Of a stretch of 64,000 bases of DNA, positions 39,801 through 50,009 are shown in pieces (positions within the stretch are counted from its first letter, which is position 1; the number at the start of each line of letters is the position of its first letter). The notes under the pieces were generated by a model. It saw only the letters and a list, made by a program, of their open reading frames with translations, ran no database searches and had not been told where the DNA came from. The DNA comes from Strigamia acuminata (taxonomy: Eukaryota > Arthropoda > Chilopoda > Geophilomorpha > Linotaeniidae). A program made the translations under genes and the position numbers. The DNA lies in contig OX442314.1 in assembly GCA_949358305.1 (NCBI GenBank), forward strand, positions 56,491,369 to 56,555,368, written 5' to 3'.

Positions 39801-41311
39801 CTGGCCACCCAGGAATTGCAAGGACTCTTTATCGAGCACGCCGAATTTATACCTGGAAAGGCATGAAATCGGACATTACGAGATTCATTCGACATTGTGA
39901 GCGTTGCCAAGCTTGCAAGCCTCGAACGAAAGGACAAATTGAAGCAGCGCAAATGGGTCCTTACAGCCCATTTGACTGCCTAAGTGTTGATTTGACCGGC
40001 CCGAAACCTCGGACGCGCAAAAACAACACACATATTTTAGTCATACTTGACGTGGCAACTCATTGGCCAGAATTATATCCAATGTGTAACCCCACTGCTG
40101 GAAAAGTAGCAAATTGCATTTATCACCTTTCCATGAGCATGGGATTCCCTCGTAAAATTATTTCTGACAACGGCCCGCAATTTCGTGCCCAAGTCTTTAA
40201 AAAATTTTGTGAAAAGTTCAAGATGGTTCCAACACCAACTTCAACATATCACCCACAAGCTAACCCGGTTGAAAGGGTTAACCGTGACATCAAATATTTG
40301 GTTGCAATTTATTCATCTATTCATTCCAAATGGGACGAATATTTGCGTGAATTTGCATTTAGCTTGAGAACTACAGTGACGAGAGGAAGAGACTTCTCTC
40401 CCGCATTTCTTAACTTTTTTCGCGAACTCAGAGTACCTTGGGATCCAAGAATACCTGAAGGAATTTTGGTCGTAGATCCAAAAAACCCACATTTATACGT
40501 GCAAAAATTAGAAGCCGTTATCGCCGAAACATATCAGCACATGATGTCACACGTGTTAGATTTGCGTAGACGAGTAAATCTTAAAAAAGAAGGTGAGAAG
40601 TTCTCCAATTTTAAATTAAACGATTTAGTTTGGAGAGATTCTCATGTTTTGTCGAGCGCTGCCCGCGGCATTGCAGCTGGCATCGCTGATAAAAGAACAG
40701 GACCTTATGTAATAACCAAAGTATTACAGGGAGGATCCGTAGAATTGAGAAAGCTAGAAAATAACGAAATATTTCCAGCTGTCCATTCGTCTGAATTAAC
40801 TCCGTATTTCCCGAGTTTCGACCAGGAAGTATGGCTAGAAGGTGAAGAAGTCGGTCAAAAAACTGAAAATATAATTAATACGTTAGATGACGATGAATTA
40901 AAGAAAATACCTGTCGATAATTCATCCAAACCACAAATGGAGTCAGACCTCGTGAATAACGACGTTGAACTTCGTGACAGTTTCAAAAAGCTTGAAATTG
41001 CTAAAAAATTAAATAAAAAGGTGTTTTTAGAAAAGAAACAAAAAACATCTGAAATAAAAGACTCATCTGACTCAGTCTCCGATGACAATGAAGACGGCGA
41101 TTTAAATACAATAAATCCCTCGCCGACAAAGAGATATAATCTTCGGACTCGTAAACCGAGAGGAAAAAACAACATGTGTCTTCTCCCCTCGATAACCTCG
41201 AGATCCAGGGATCAGCCTTATGACGTCAGGAGCAATTCCTCGAGCCCTAAGGTAACCAATCAACCAATGAGATTGGATGACGTCGCTAACAGCGACGTTA
41301 CCCAAACGTAA
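36836..41311 (+). CDS. pol: Element C Pol (protease, RT, RNase H, integrase)
   Basis: About 1491 codons counted from the frameshift. A 150-residue acidic/helical lead precedes the protease, whose catalytic site is LDSGA (D176). RT has YLDD at 528-531 with MPFGLVNAP and DLSKGYWQIEV. RNase H starts HTDAS at 675. Integrase has an HHCC finger (CERCQAC, C1021/C1024) and triad D1052, D1111 and E1146 (D-58-D-34-E, same spacing as A/B). A roughly 170-residue tail after the integrase is Lys/Glu/Ser-rich. It belongs to a different lineage from A/B, as shown by the DSGA protease and different motif wording. Fully open. Confidence 0.95.
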   Translation, partial: LVSAHPDGLVDATPTASENELTPSQILDEFLNKQIKLELENNLIFPKIDISSLRLVLKNENITEEFFKEKVQQIKVDWESKIKDAVTLLDGKARPTPEITEGSDKIDLPGLDECIEKLLATTLVTNDLLDELPLDPPIEIKPPRRFKCKYADIPNSNDLPTIRLQTANGMITGMLDSGANRSFMAYSVVISLKLEDEIRPIGPDVRVTTASEDVVPEGTLLLSFAWTHGMLSHPFIILRNKYPIVLLGCDFMNRLNIQPNPKTMSWNFVKSLKEDLPFVPQAILDRYQEFLDPPEEIMKRDFIKANHMKAGSATACQAKVADEENIVQRLVSDANLSMENNVMLERVLKKHEKILSRRPGRTHLVRHEIKLDTKVPIRVPFKSVNPQKREIIRQICQDMLDNGYVEQATGDYGMRIVLVMRPDCDPRLCIDFRPLNAHTLYDPPQMPSIEEILRELGRFEWVTTIDLSKGYWQIEVHPNDRAKTAFWSPLGRLQFRVMPFGLVNAPSTFQKLIEKILGDAYRKFAWAYLDDIIIISKNFEEHMMHLEEILSKLENANLHVHPEKSKFGRKELTFLGYKLSVQGVSVDPKKVAAIKEMPAPSNLKELQRILGMVNFFHRLLKNLAVMTEPLRPLLKKDVEFIWSEIHQEAFDQIKDALTNAETMAMPDLTEPFIVHTDASRKGLGAALMQMREIDDQNIEVPCVYASRSLQPAEINYSATELECLAVIWALRKFRHYLEFTTFIVRTDHQALKWLMQLDEPAGRLARWQMELMRYSFEIQYIKGPLNVLADALSRSPIDKPENPEDDGDNDELLSYCPSPQRNWKMGKFHELPVSTLEEKEDHEFVNYWTKIYDPSEESDDVIRAQISRKFQVPSSNVLIKAFVAKIVERLDCEPPTREDIIKAQKEDKVCQLMRNFLNCNQFPPDVTTRLQRKQYRKHATTFLIEDDLLMQFHPTMSDELGEDGRALKVFVPQTLKYKIIWLMHGHPLSGHPGIARTLYRARRIYTWKGMKSDITRFIRHCERCQACKPRTKGQIEAAQMGPYSPFDCLSVDLTGPKPRTRKNNTHILVILDVATHWPELYPMCNPTAGKVANCIYHLSMSMGFPRKIISDNGPQFRAQVFKKFCEKFKMVPTPTSTYHPQANPVERVNRDIKYLVAIYSSIHSKWDEYLREFAFSLRTTVTRGRDFSPAFLNFFRELRVPWDPRIPEGILVVDPKNPHLYVQKLEAVIAETYQHMMSHVLDLRRRVNLKKEGEKFSNFKLNDLVWRDSHVLSSAARGIAAGIADKRTGPYVITKVLQGGSVELRKLENNEIFPAVHSSELTPYFPSFDQEVWLEGEEVGQKTENIINTLDDDELKKIPVDNSSKPQMESDLVNNDVELRDSFKKLEIAKKLNKKVFLEKKQKTSEIKDSSDSVSDDNEDGDLNTINPSPTKRYNLRTRKPRGKNNMCLLPSITSRSRDQPYDVRSNSSSPKVTNQPMRLDDVANSDVTQT

Positions 41312-41520
41312 CTTCCGGTATTTGAACTGATCACTTCGCGTCTGAGTTCACTTCGATCTCACACGTGTGCTAAGTGCTCATCTCCCAAAAAACCAAAAGC
41401 GACAACCGGATTATTTCAACGAGATTCTTCAATTGTAAGTAGTTTTTTCTTTGGAATTTTCCAAGGAAAAACTAATAAATTAATTTTCGTTTTTCTTTTC
41501 CATTTGAATTAGTCGTTCAA
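41312..41520 (+). promoter_or_regulatory. ORF3 5' leader with a 78-bp candidate intron
   Basis: GTAAGT at 41435 follows CAATT. The acceptor TTTGAATTAG ends at 41512, eight bases before the ORF3 ATG. ACTAATA at about 41471 fits a branch site. If used, this is a 5'-UTR intron of the ORF3 message. Confidence 0.6.
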
Positions 41521-44357
41521 ATGGAAGGAGAGGAACCGAAAGAAGGAAGCGAAGCCGGCGCCAACAGCCTCGAATTAGAGACAAATTCGACGCTGCTTGG
41601 TTCCGCAAACACTTCGAATACGTCCGTGGATGTCACCGAAGAGTCCGCCGAAGCGTCCGCCGAAGCTCAAGCCGCTCTGGCCGACGCTGCTACCCGTTTG
41701 CCAGTCGCGCCGCCCCGACCACAACTTCGAGGAGGCCTATTCGCCGATCCAAACGGCGAAACTCGTGCACAGAGACACGACCGGGTAAATAAATTAAAAT
41801 AAAATTACCTTTCAGTCATGAAAAGTAATTAAAAGTGCATTTTCACTCGGAAAAAGCGAAAAGTTCGTTGGTAACGCCTTCGCAAGAAGGCGCCGCCATT
41901 TTTATCATCAGATGGCGCTGTGTCTCATTTTTGAGGCGTTGCTATGGTAACGCTCCAAACACTGAAACATAGCCGTCAGAAACAACGTTTTTCACGATTT
42001 TTCAAACATTTTGAAAAATTTAACGAATCTAAACTGTCGAATGAAATCTCACCCGTGATTTTATTCACTGAAAATTCGGAAATAATTATTTTACACGAAA
42101 AAATAGATTTTAATTATTTCTTCGAATATTTTTACAGATCATCCAGCTTCGGGAAACGCATCTCGAACTGCACCCCGATGTTCCAACAGCTCCTGGTGTC
42201 TGGCGACATGCATTGCCGCCAGAAATCATAAAGTCTAAAGGAAGACTGACGTTTTGGGCGGCCCGACACAAATTCTCCAAGGCCTTAAACAAGCGATGGG
42301 GAACGAAGTTTCGGATCGCCTATTTAATCGATGGATTCGGTCATCGCGACGCCCTCGAGTGGGCAATGAAGCGCGACACCTTCGGACCACTGCGAAACGT
42401 GTTGCTCGACTTCGCCTTCACAGTGATCAATCAAGAAACGCGAGACCATCGCCGTTACTTCAACGCTCCTGCGTGGGAGCGTCGACAGATTTTGGAGGAC
42501 ATTTTCCAACGCTTGGACCAAACCAAGGCCGAGGTTGTACGCCTCTACCACGAATCCTTCCGTGTGACTACAGACGGAAAGAAACGTTGGGTGCCGACAT
42601 GCCAGTCGGAAATGCATCAGCTAGCCATGGGCGGATGTTTCCATGCTGATTTCGTGCCAAACCCGTATCCAGAGCCTGAGCCCCGGGTACAGGTCGCTTC
42701 CACCATCCACGTGGTGCCGCCGCGCTCCACGTCGAGGTCACGATCATCGAGGTCGCCCTACAGTGGCCGTCGCTCCTCCCCAACACAGTCGTCGGGGGAA
42801 GGCGCCATTGGAGAGTTACCTCCACTCCAGAAGGCTCGTCATCGCTCGCATCACCGACGCGAGTCGACGCCGCCAAAAAGACATTCGAAGTCCGTGTCGA
42901 GACCCACATCCCGAAGCCGACCTCGAGTGCAATCGCGCCAATCTTCCACGAGGAGTTCTCTCTCATCGCGTGAAGAAAGGTCCAACGCTTCACAGCCTAG
43001 CGCTTCCTCCTCCGGCCGAATTGACTGGTCGGACGAGATAGCGAAAGAAGATCGACGCATCGCCGCATTGCAAGCCGGTCAAGGAGACGTCAACACCTCT
43101 TTGCCGTTCGCTTGCCGTCCAGTCACCAGCGACATGCGACCAGACCCATCGGTGCCCGTGCCACAAGTGACATCGGTCATCCGTTTTGAGGGATACGTCT
43201 CTCAAGAACCATTTCCCGCACAGGAGTGCGCTGATCTCTGGAGGCGATTCTCATCGTTTCCCGAGACAGCCCAAACGATGTACCTCGCGCATCTGGACGA
43301 ATACCAACTCGCTCAGATCCGCGAAGGTGAGAAAGAGTGGCAGTGGCTTGCGCGAGAGCTTGCGTCGTGCAAGTCCGACAAGCAACTGCAACGGACGCTG
43401 CAGAAAATGAACAGGAAATTGTCGGAGGGACTGCTTCGAATCCTATTCCAAGGAGTCTTTCCCGACCCACAGATTGCTCTGGCGGCCGCCACTCGATTGT
43501 GGACCGTGCCGTTAGGGCTTCCACGAGCCTTGCTGGACGATTGGGAGTCAGTTCGCCCCGATCCTCCAACGATGCTCGCCGAATTGACGCAACAAGCCGA
43601 GGCGACTGGCGAAACTCCGGCTGGATCCGCCATTCGACTACGGCAGGAATGGGCTGCGCTGAAGCAGCGACGCGCAGCAGAACGAGCTACCGCCCGTCCC
43701 GCTGGCGCACCACCGTCATCCGCAGCTCCACTCCACGCTGCCATCACGGCAACGTCGAGTGTTTCCCGTGCAACCGAGGCACCGAGTTGCAACATCTCGT
43801 CTCCGATGGAATGGCTCGACAGCGACGATCGCGAGTTCGTCGTGCCTGTGGCCTGCGGTGCCAGACCAAAGACGCGCACCCCGGCTTTGCGCAGATCCAG
43901 ATCCCTCTCGATCTGCAAAAAGTCGCCGCCACCGCCGCCTCCTCCAAAGGATTCGCCGCCAAGAGATAGGGGATCGAGTATGGCCACCCACCTCACCGCC
44001 TATCAACGTTTGCGCTCATTATACGCTTTTTGCTACATAACGAGCGCGACGAAAACGATTCTCCAGAACAGCGAGGATTTATGCAACCGAGTCCTCGCGT
44101 GGCTGGAAAACCACATCAAGGAACAGCAGCCGTGGATCCTGCATCAACGCCTGGTGTTCGCTCGAATTACGCCTCAAGACCCGCAGGAGTACTTCGAGAT
44201 GGGTTTTGGACGAAGGGATGGTGTGGACCGCATAAAGCAAGTGTGGCTCCACATCAACCCTGGCTTCCGGTCAGGACCAAACGCCGGCCGACCTTTGTGC
44301 ACCGTCACAGAGCACAAAGATCCAAACGATCACTCAACGGACATGTTGCCTAAATAA
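41521..44357 (+). CDS. Element C ORF3: spliced RS-domain protein in env position
   Basis: Exon 1 is 41521-41784 (ATG to CGG, donor GTAAAT). The intron is 41785-42137 (353 bp, acceptor TTTTTACAG). Exon 2 is 42138-44357. The junction is phase 0 and both sides are open, giving 827 codons; without splicing the frame stops at 41802. Exon 1 is Glu/Ala/Ser-rich. Exon 2 starts with a globular block (KGRLTFWAARHKF, GTKFRIAYLIDGF), then an Arg/Ser-rich domain (about residues 255-350, with many RS/SR dipeptides), a second helical block (ADLWRRFSSFPE, WQWLARELASCK, LQKMNRKL), a Pro run and a C-terminal globular block (LCNRVLAWLENHI). No signal peptide or membrane anchor. RS domains act in splicing and RNA export in cellular SR proteins; a role on the element's own RNA is an inference. 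Much GC-richer than gag-pol. Confidence 0.75.
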
Positions 44358-44533
44358 TTGGGGAACATGCCCATTCATTGAAAATAATTCCTTTTTTTAT
44401 TTTTTTTTACTGTAATAAAAAAGAATAAATATATATCCTGTTCCATTTTACTTTGAAACCTTGTGTATTTATTCTCATACTTACCTGTCTCTTTTTGGAA
44501 AAGAATAAGATTCTTTCTTAAAAGGGGGGGAAG
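44358..44533 (+). promoter_or_regulatory. Element C 3' untranslated region and polypurine tract
   Basis: T- and A-rich sequence with AATAAA-type motifs (about 44423). It ends in AAAAGGGGGGGAAG (44520-44533), the polypurine tract next to the 3' LTR. No conserved intron donor like that of A/B is seen here. Confidence 0.8.
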
Positions 44534-45552
44534 TGTGGTGACCTCAAATATTCCTATTTGAGTGCGCACCATATTTCCAAATTGTCTTTTAAACATATTC
44601 AACAAGCCTATATGTTTTATTTCAATGTAAATTGAAATAAAACATACATTAATAAAATATAAAACAAGACACAATATTACCCAAATAATATTGTGTTTTG
44701 CAGCAAGTTTTGGCCCAGCAACAGCGTCAACCAATCGCGCTGCAGCGTGCATTGCTTTGATGATGCTGCTAGGCGTGTGCCTGGGCGGAGCATCCCTTCC
44801 CCTCGCGCGTGCCCGGCTCAATTGTTGCACACGACCCGAAGGCGGCCGTGTGTGATCTTTGTGCAACTCGTCATCTGCGCAGCTTTTCTGAGCAGATTTA
44901 GAAGTGAGCCAAACGGTTTTGGCCCACTCTTCCCGCATTCTTGATCCTGCTTCCAAACCTTTCACAACCGTGTCAAACTTATGCCCAAACTCGCTAAGTG
45001 TGATCTGTGATATTGGAAGAATCGAGATTCATTGCTGGTCTGTACCAACTGTACAGAATAGCGCCCTTCTGCTTGAATTACTACACGTAATTTAAGCCAT
45101 TTCTGTGTGTGAATTGACATTGAGCTTGCTCTGTCAATTTGAAGGCTTTGTGTCGAGTTTAACTCCGCAAAGCGAACTGTGTTAAGACGGATTGTTACGT
45201 CGAGCTTGCTCCGTAATAATCAAACCGCTGTCTGCAAGACGTGTTCTCGTGTTGAGCTTGCTCCGCGAGGATTTTGGTATATTTTAGCAACGTATTTTAG
45301 CGTCGAGTTTACTCCGCTAAAATCCCGCGCTCACACGACGCCATCGACGCCATTTTGGAGCCAACGGTCAACTGTGAGTGTCCAAGTACAAAGAGAAGCC
45401 AGATCGACCCAGTCATTACATTACTATTATTATTTCCCCTTTGCATCTATCAAGTGTATTTAGAACGATTAAAACAATCTAATTTTTCCTTTTACTCTTC
45501 GTGTAAAAATCATTCCCCTAGACAACCATTTAGCCACAGAGTAGAAGTCCTG
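44534..45552 (+). repeat. 3' LTR of element C, left part
   Basis: 1019 bp matching 32768-33786 with two substitutions. Contains the second copy of the hairpin array (bulged hairpins from 45112 to 45323). Ends at CCTG (45549-45552), the target site of element B. The remaining 69 bp resume at 56344. Confidence 0.95.
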
Positions 45553-46175
45553 TGTGACCAGCTGCCCCTGCGCACGGGTCGCTGCACTGCAACGGCAATG
45601 CACTTGGCGCAGCTCCAGCGCCTCTCGTATCTCGCGCAGCCTGTTGCGGTCCCCCGCAACCAGGTGGAGCTGCGGGCCTTTGGTCAAGCAGGATCGGGCC
45701 CCGGAAGTCGCCCTTCCGGAAGTGGTTGGTCCCCGTAGGGACAAGAGAGTTGTTGATCAACCAGCAAGGCGAACGGTCGTGTTGCGACCGCCTCCGAAAC
45801 TGGCTATTGAGATAACCCAAACTATCGGCGTGGCGATGATATCGCCCGCCGGGACCTGAGCGTCCAGTTGCGCCACGTCCGCCGGACGTTAACCGTAACT
45901 TCGGCGGCGTGGCCCAAAACCGATTACCGACCTCGTGTGTCATGGCGGCCGATGGCCGCCGTGCCACGCGGTCTGATTAGGGACGGTTCGAAGGAACCGC
46001 CGCCTTGGGAAATACACTATGGGACACTACAATCATACCCCTAGACATCCAATAAAGCCATAACTAAAACTATATTGTGTCTCCGTGTATTTCGTGGTTT
46101 GTTTTATCGTGTGTGTTGCGTCCAGCGCCTCCGTGGCTCTCCCCCGACCACGTGGCGTCCGTCCGAACACTCACA
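45553..46175 (+). repeat. 5' LTR of element B (623 bp)
   Basis: TGTGACCAGC to ACACTCACA. It retains the A-type hairpins with altered stems: CATGGCGGCC/GGCCGCCGTG at 45941-45963 and CGGTTC/GAACCG at 45984-45999. AATAAA at about 46051. Identical to 55717-56339 in my reading. Confidence 0.95.
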
Positions 46176-46177
46176 AT

Positions 46178-46195
46178 TGTGGGCCCGTCCAGGAT
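46178..46195 (+). promoter_or_regulatory. Primer-binding site of element B, tRNA-Pro-like
   Basis: TGTGGGCCCGTCCAGGAT, 15 of 18 matching the tRNA-Pro-type site, again 2 nt after the LTR. Confidence 0.65.
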
Positions 46196-48395
46196 TTTGA
46201 ATTCTCTTGCGAATACTATTCTAATTTACTGATTGTGTGAAGCACAATATTAAATGAATTTTTTCTTTCAACTAGAGGGGGAAATTTCCTTGGTCATGAT
46301 TGTGATAGGGGGTCAGCAGGCGAAACGGCCGCTAATCGCTGACCATTGGACCCTGATCAGACAAAAATTGGTGGCTTTGCATGTCCAGCTTGCCTGGGTA
46401 CTGGCAAGCCGGGACTTACACTAGCCACACTTTCCAACGGTCTTCTATTCCTTTCTAGCTTAGCCTAAAAAACTGAGTGGTTGGGAGGGGAATATAATTC
46501 CAAACCTTCTTTATTATTTCTATTTCTTGGTGCGCAGCCCAAGTAAAAGTAATGGAACAGTCTGCAGCGTATTCAAACTCGATTCGTGGAGGAGGCGCGC
46601 TGGTGGCCACCAGCAAACCAAATCCCACGGGGGAGAAGCGGTCATATTCCAGGTGCCACGCTGCAATCACTGGTTCCATTATGGGCCGGGCGAGGAGGCG
46701 ATGTTGAACTGAGCTTTGAGTGACATCAAATTTCTTGTAGGACGTTTAGTCGCTTGGATGCAGGTTGCTAGCTTAGTGGTCGCTGGCGCGGGAACAGTCA
46801 CGTGCGGTGAGTTGGCGTGTAGTTGGACCCGAGTGGCAGCGAAGTGTCCGCACACATGGGAAGACTGCCTTGTTTTTTGTTGCGACTCATAATTTATGGG
46901 TTGCGTTGTGGCTGCTCAAGGCGCTCATCCGGGTTCACATCGGTCATAATCCTACCCTGTCCCGTGTACTGGTTGGTAGGCAACTGCAAGTTAACGTATT
47001 TAACCCAAGAGTTGCTGAAATTGGGACACGGACAGCAGGGAGAGCTGCCGGAGGTACGGGGATACCGATGGTGAAGTGCTCAAATGGCACAGAGAGTTCG
47101 TTAGGGCGTAGGAACGATATCTGTGCGTTCAGGTAGCTACCAACTTTGAAAAAAGATTGGGAATCTAGCCTGTAACTTTTGTTTCTGAATTTTATTCACT
47201 CTTGCTTGATTTCTGGGCTACTGCAGTTTGTTAAAGGACTGTGCTCAAACCACAGTCTGGAGCAATCTCTGTAATTTGGAAATTAGTTGTTTTTACATCT
47301 TTTTCATTTTTTACTTTTTCTCTAAACTTCCCTATCTATGATTTTCATGGTTTTCTTGGGACTCCACACCTGACAGCGGTAATAATCACCTCAAATGCCG
47401 GGTTGTATACAGCGTCAAATGGAGGGCGATATGGCTTCACAATGGCGGCTGAAGGGTGGGACCCAAGGCGACTAGGGACAGAAGATGCATTTCCTTCTTA
47501 CTTTAAGTGCAACTGACTGTTCCACAAAAAACACCATTTCATTGGGATGAACAGACATCTCAGTGTAGGCACGTTTCTGTCGAAAGGCAGCCTCGTGCAG
47601 ACTGGAATGAGTCTCCGAAAGGGGTGAGCGGGCGCGTTTGTTGGTCTCTTGGGGCAGAAGAAGAGATTGCAACAATATCCCCGTAGTGTAAATATCTGCG
47701 AAAAACCTTCTGCTAAAAATTGGAACTTTTTGAGTGTCTTTTAGATTAAAAAACACCCAGTATTTTGTAATTTTTTATTTTTTATTTTCTTATCTTTCTT
47801 CCTCTGTTTCTTCTTGCGAGGCATCAAGAATCGGTTTGTCTGCGCGCTAGCGCGGTTTGATTTTGTTATTTGTTGCCAACAATGATAAAATTAACTGGTT
47901 TGAAAATTTCGAAGTTCTACAGACATGATTTCGTGCTTTTTTAGAAAAGCACAAAAGTCATGTTTTTGTGGAATCAGACCATTTTGATCTGGTTCAGAAC
48001 TTCTAGTTCCAAACAAATTTCTATTTGCTTTCAAAAAATGTTGTTTCTCTTCAGAAATGGAGAAAATTCGGCATTTATATTGGTCAAAGTTTTATTTTTT
48101 GTCAAAAAATCAAGATGGCGACCTGAAAACAATAGAAAAACATGTGGAAATCTCGGAATTTTCGAGAATGATTGGAATTTTAAATTTTGACATTTTCTTG
48201 GAACTCTGGGAAATCAATTCCATGAATTAATTTAATTTTTCTACCAATGGGAAACCAGGGGGGGGAAGTGACATCACTAATCCCTCTCCCAAGAATGGCT
48301 ACTTGAGCCTAATCTCCTGTCTCCTCATTGGTCGTGACTTAATTCCACTTGTTCACCTTGCAAGCTGCGGTCCTGCTTTTGGTCACATTGTGTCA
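46196..48395 (+). other. Element B leader, 2.2 kb, non-coding
   Basis: Homologous to the A leader along most of its length, with many substitutions. The nested hairpin is conserved nearly exactly: GGTCAGC 46311-46317, GCTGACC 46338-46344, apical palindrome CGGCCG 46326-46331. ORFs in this leader differ from those in A, so none is supported. Confidence 0.6.
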
Positions 48396-49997
48396 ATGCC
48401 AGCGACCAGAACTGGTAAGACCACGTGGGACTCTCCTGCACCTAATTCTTTCACACCCGCAACGGATTCAGATTTGAACGACTCGGATAACAATTCGATT
48501 GCTTCTTCAAACGACAATATGTCAGTCCCTAAAGTTAAATTGTTGGATCAAGCGATGCTTGAAACGACTTGCAACGTCTTTAATCTAGTTATCGATGATA
48601 TGACAACCTACGAAGTGTGGGAAGACACGCTTCTGAAAGTAGCCGATCACTTGGTGGAACTCCAAGACAAATCGGATAGCACTATGCGTCAATTAACGCA
48701 AACGCGCACGGAATTCGGTGATATTAGCGACCGGTTAACTCATGCTTTGCAGGAGTTAGACTCTGCGAAATTATCGAATGAAAGCTTGTTGAAGATGATA
48801 GCTAGTCAAAAAGCTATCGTTGACAGCGTGGTGGCGGCTGGACAATCGAATTTGAGAGCACAATCTGCAATCTCAAACACGATTTCTCCCACCGTGACAA
48901 CACCAAACTCTGGATCCAGCACAGGCTCAACGCCTACGACTGGAAATCCTCTTTTTCTGGCTTGGGGAGAAAAGTTTCTTCACAAAACTGACCAGGCTAT
49001 GCCTGCTCCCAGGCCAATGGATGAAGTAGAGCTAAGTAAACGAGTCAAATCCATTGGAATTGAAGCGTTTGCAGGGGACAAAACGAAAGCTAAGTCTTTC
49101 CTTATTGATTTAAAACGTTCTCTACGCTTTGCTTTGCCCTATCTGAACCAAGTGCTTGCTGAGCATTTGTTTAAGTTTTTCCGAGGAGATGCGGCCACAT
49201 GGTTCTCTTCTCATGCCAAAACGAATTGGGAGGAATTCGAACATGAATTTATCACCCATTTTCGTCCGAGCGATGCGCTGCTTTTAGCAGAAATTGCTAA
49301 AACACAGCAACTGTCTCATGAGTCTGCCACCCAAGTGGTGATAAGACTCGAGAAGTTATACGCTCAATTGACTATTCCTGTGCACGAGAGCCAGCAAATT
49401 CAAAAAGTGCTGGCAATTCTGCGCCCAGCGGCCAAGAACATGGTCGCAAATGCCATTAATTTGGAGAACACTTGGGCGTCGCTCAGGAAAGCTTGCATTG
49501 CTACGGAGGCCGCGATTATAAATCAGGAAACTGTGACAAATGCAGCAATCATCGAGGCGGCAAAAACAGAAACTGTTACGCCAATTCAAAAATCCAACCA
49601 GCAAATGGTAACAATACCAAATGCTGCGGGTGGAGATAAACCGAAATTTGTTCCGTTTGGATTGAGAAATCCAAACAATAGAACACTGTTCCCTGCGCCT
49701 AAAAATGCTGCGATAGCAGCAACAAAGGCCGCAGAAGGCAACGAGAAGGCGCTAGTCCCGAGCAATAGGCTCAAAGACTATGCGACCAAACCAAGAGTTG
49801 GCGGTTGCTGGGGCTGCGGTGGCGCACACTTTGAAAGGGATTGCCCCCTTAAAGTGGAAGCCGCTAAAGCAGCAATGGAAACAATCGCCGCTGCCCAACA
49901 CAGCATGATGCAGGCTATGCTTGCAGCCAATGAATTTGGTGGCTGGCCTGACATGGCGGGAAACGAGGAGTCGCAGTCGACAGAAACCCCCGAGTAA
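48396..49997 (+). CDS. gag: Element B Gag polyprotein
   Basis: 533 codons from ATG at 48396. An upstream in-frame TTG at 48303 is not needed because the A gag begins at the equivalent ATG. Same domain order as A: acidic/Ser-rich N-terminus, helical region, capsid domain (FLIDLKRSLRF, EHLFKFFRGDAATWF, VIRLEKLYAQL) and one zinc knuckle starting at C471 with the short CX2CX3HX4C spacing. Ends in the overlap with pol. Confidence 0.95.
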   Translation: MPATRTGKTTWDSPAPNSFTPATDSDLNDSDNNSIASSNDNMSVPKVKLLDQAMLETTCNVFNLVIDDMTTYEVWEDTLLKVADHLVELQDKSDSTMRQLTQTRTEFGDISDRLTHALQELDSAKLSNESLLKMIASQKAIVDSVVAAGQSNLRAQSAISNTISPTVTTPNSGSSTGSTPTTGNPLFLAWGEKFLHKTDQAMPAPRPMDEVELSKRVKSIGIEAFAGDKTKAKSFLIDLKRSLRFALPYLNQVLAEHLFKFFRGDAATWFSSHAKTNWEEFEHEFITHFRPSDALLLAEIAKTQQLSHESATQVVIRLEKLYAQLTIPVHESQQIQKVLAILRPAAKNMVANAINLENTWASLRKACIATEAAIINQETVTNAAIIEAAKTETVTPIQKSNQQMVTIPNAAGGDKPKFVPFGLRNPNNRTLFPAPKNAAIAATKAAEGNEKALVPSNRLKDYATKPRVGGCWGCGGAHFERDCPLKVEAAKAAMETIAAAQHSMMQAMLAANEFGGWPDMAGNEESQSTETPE

Positions 49998-50009
49998 CTG
50001 ACGACTGCG
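49958..50009 (+). promoter_or_regulatory. -1 ribosomal frameshift signal of element B
   Basis: G GGA AAC (49958-49964) in the gag frame, a 7-nt spacer, then CGCAGTCG (49972-49979) pairing with CGACTGCG (50002-50009). The heptamer, spacer and both arms are identical to A, while the loop sequence differs. Confidence 0.85.

Noticed and set aside
42643-43996. Several long ORFs on both strands overlapping C ORF3
   Set aside because: They are frame shadows of a GC-rich, Arg/Ser-rich coding region with few AT-rich stop codons. The spliced + strand frame is the only one with consistent domain structure and splice sites.
46807-47136. 109-codon ORF in the B leader
   Set aside because: The homologous A leader has no matching frame, so it is not conserved as coding.
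48303-48395. Upstream extension of B gag from a TTG at 48303
   Set aside because: The A gag starts at the ATG equivalent to 48396, and the intervening codons are not conserved.
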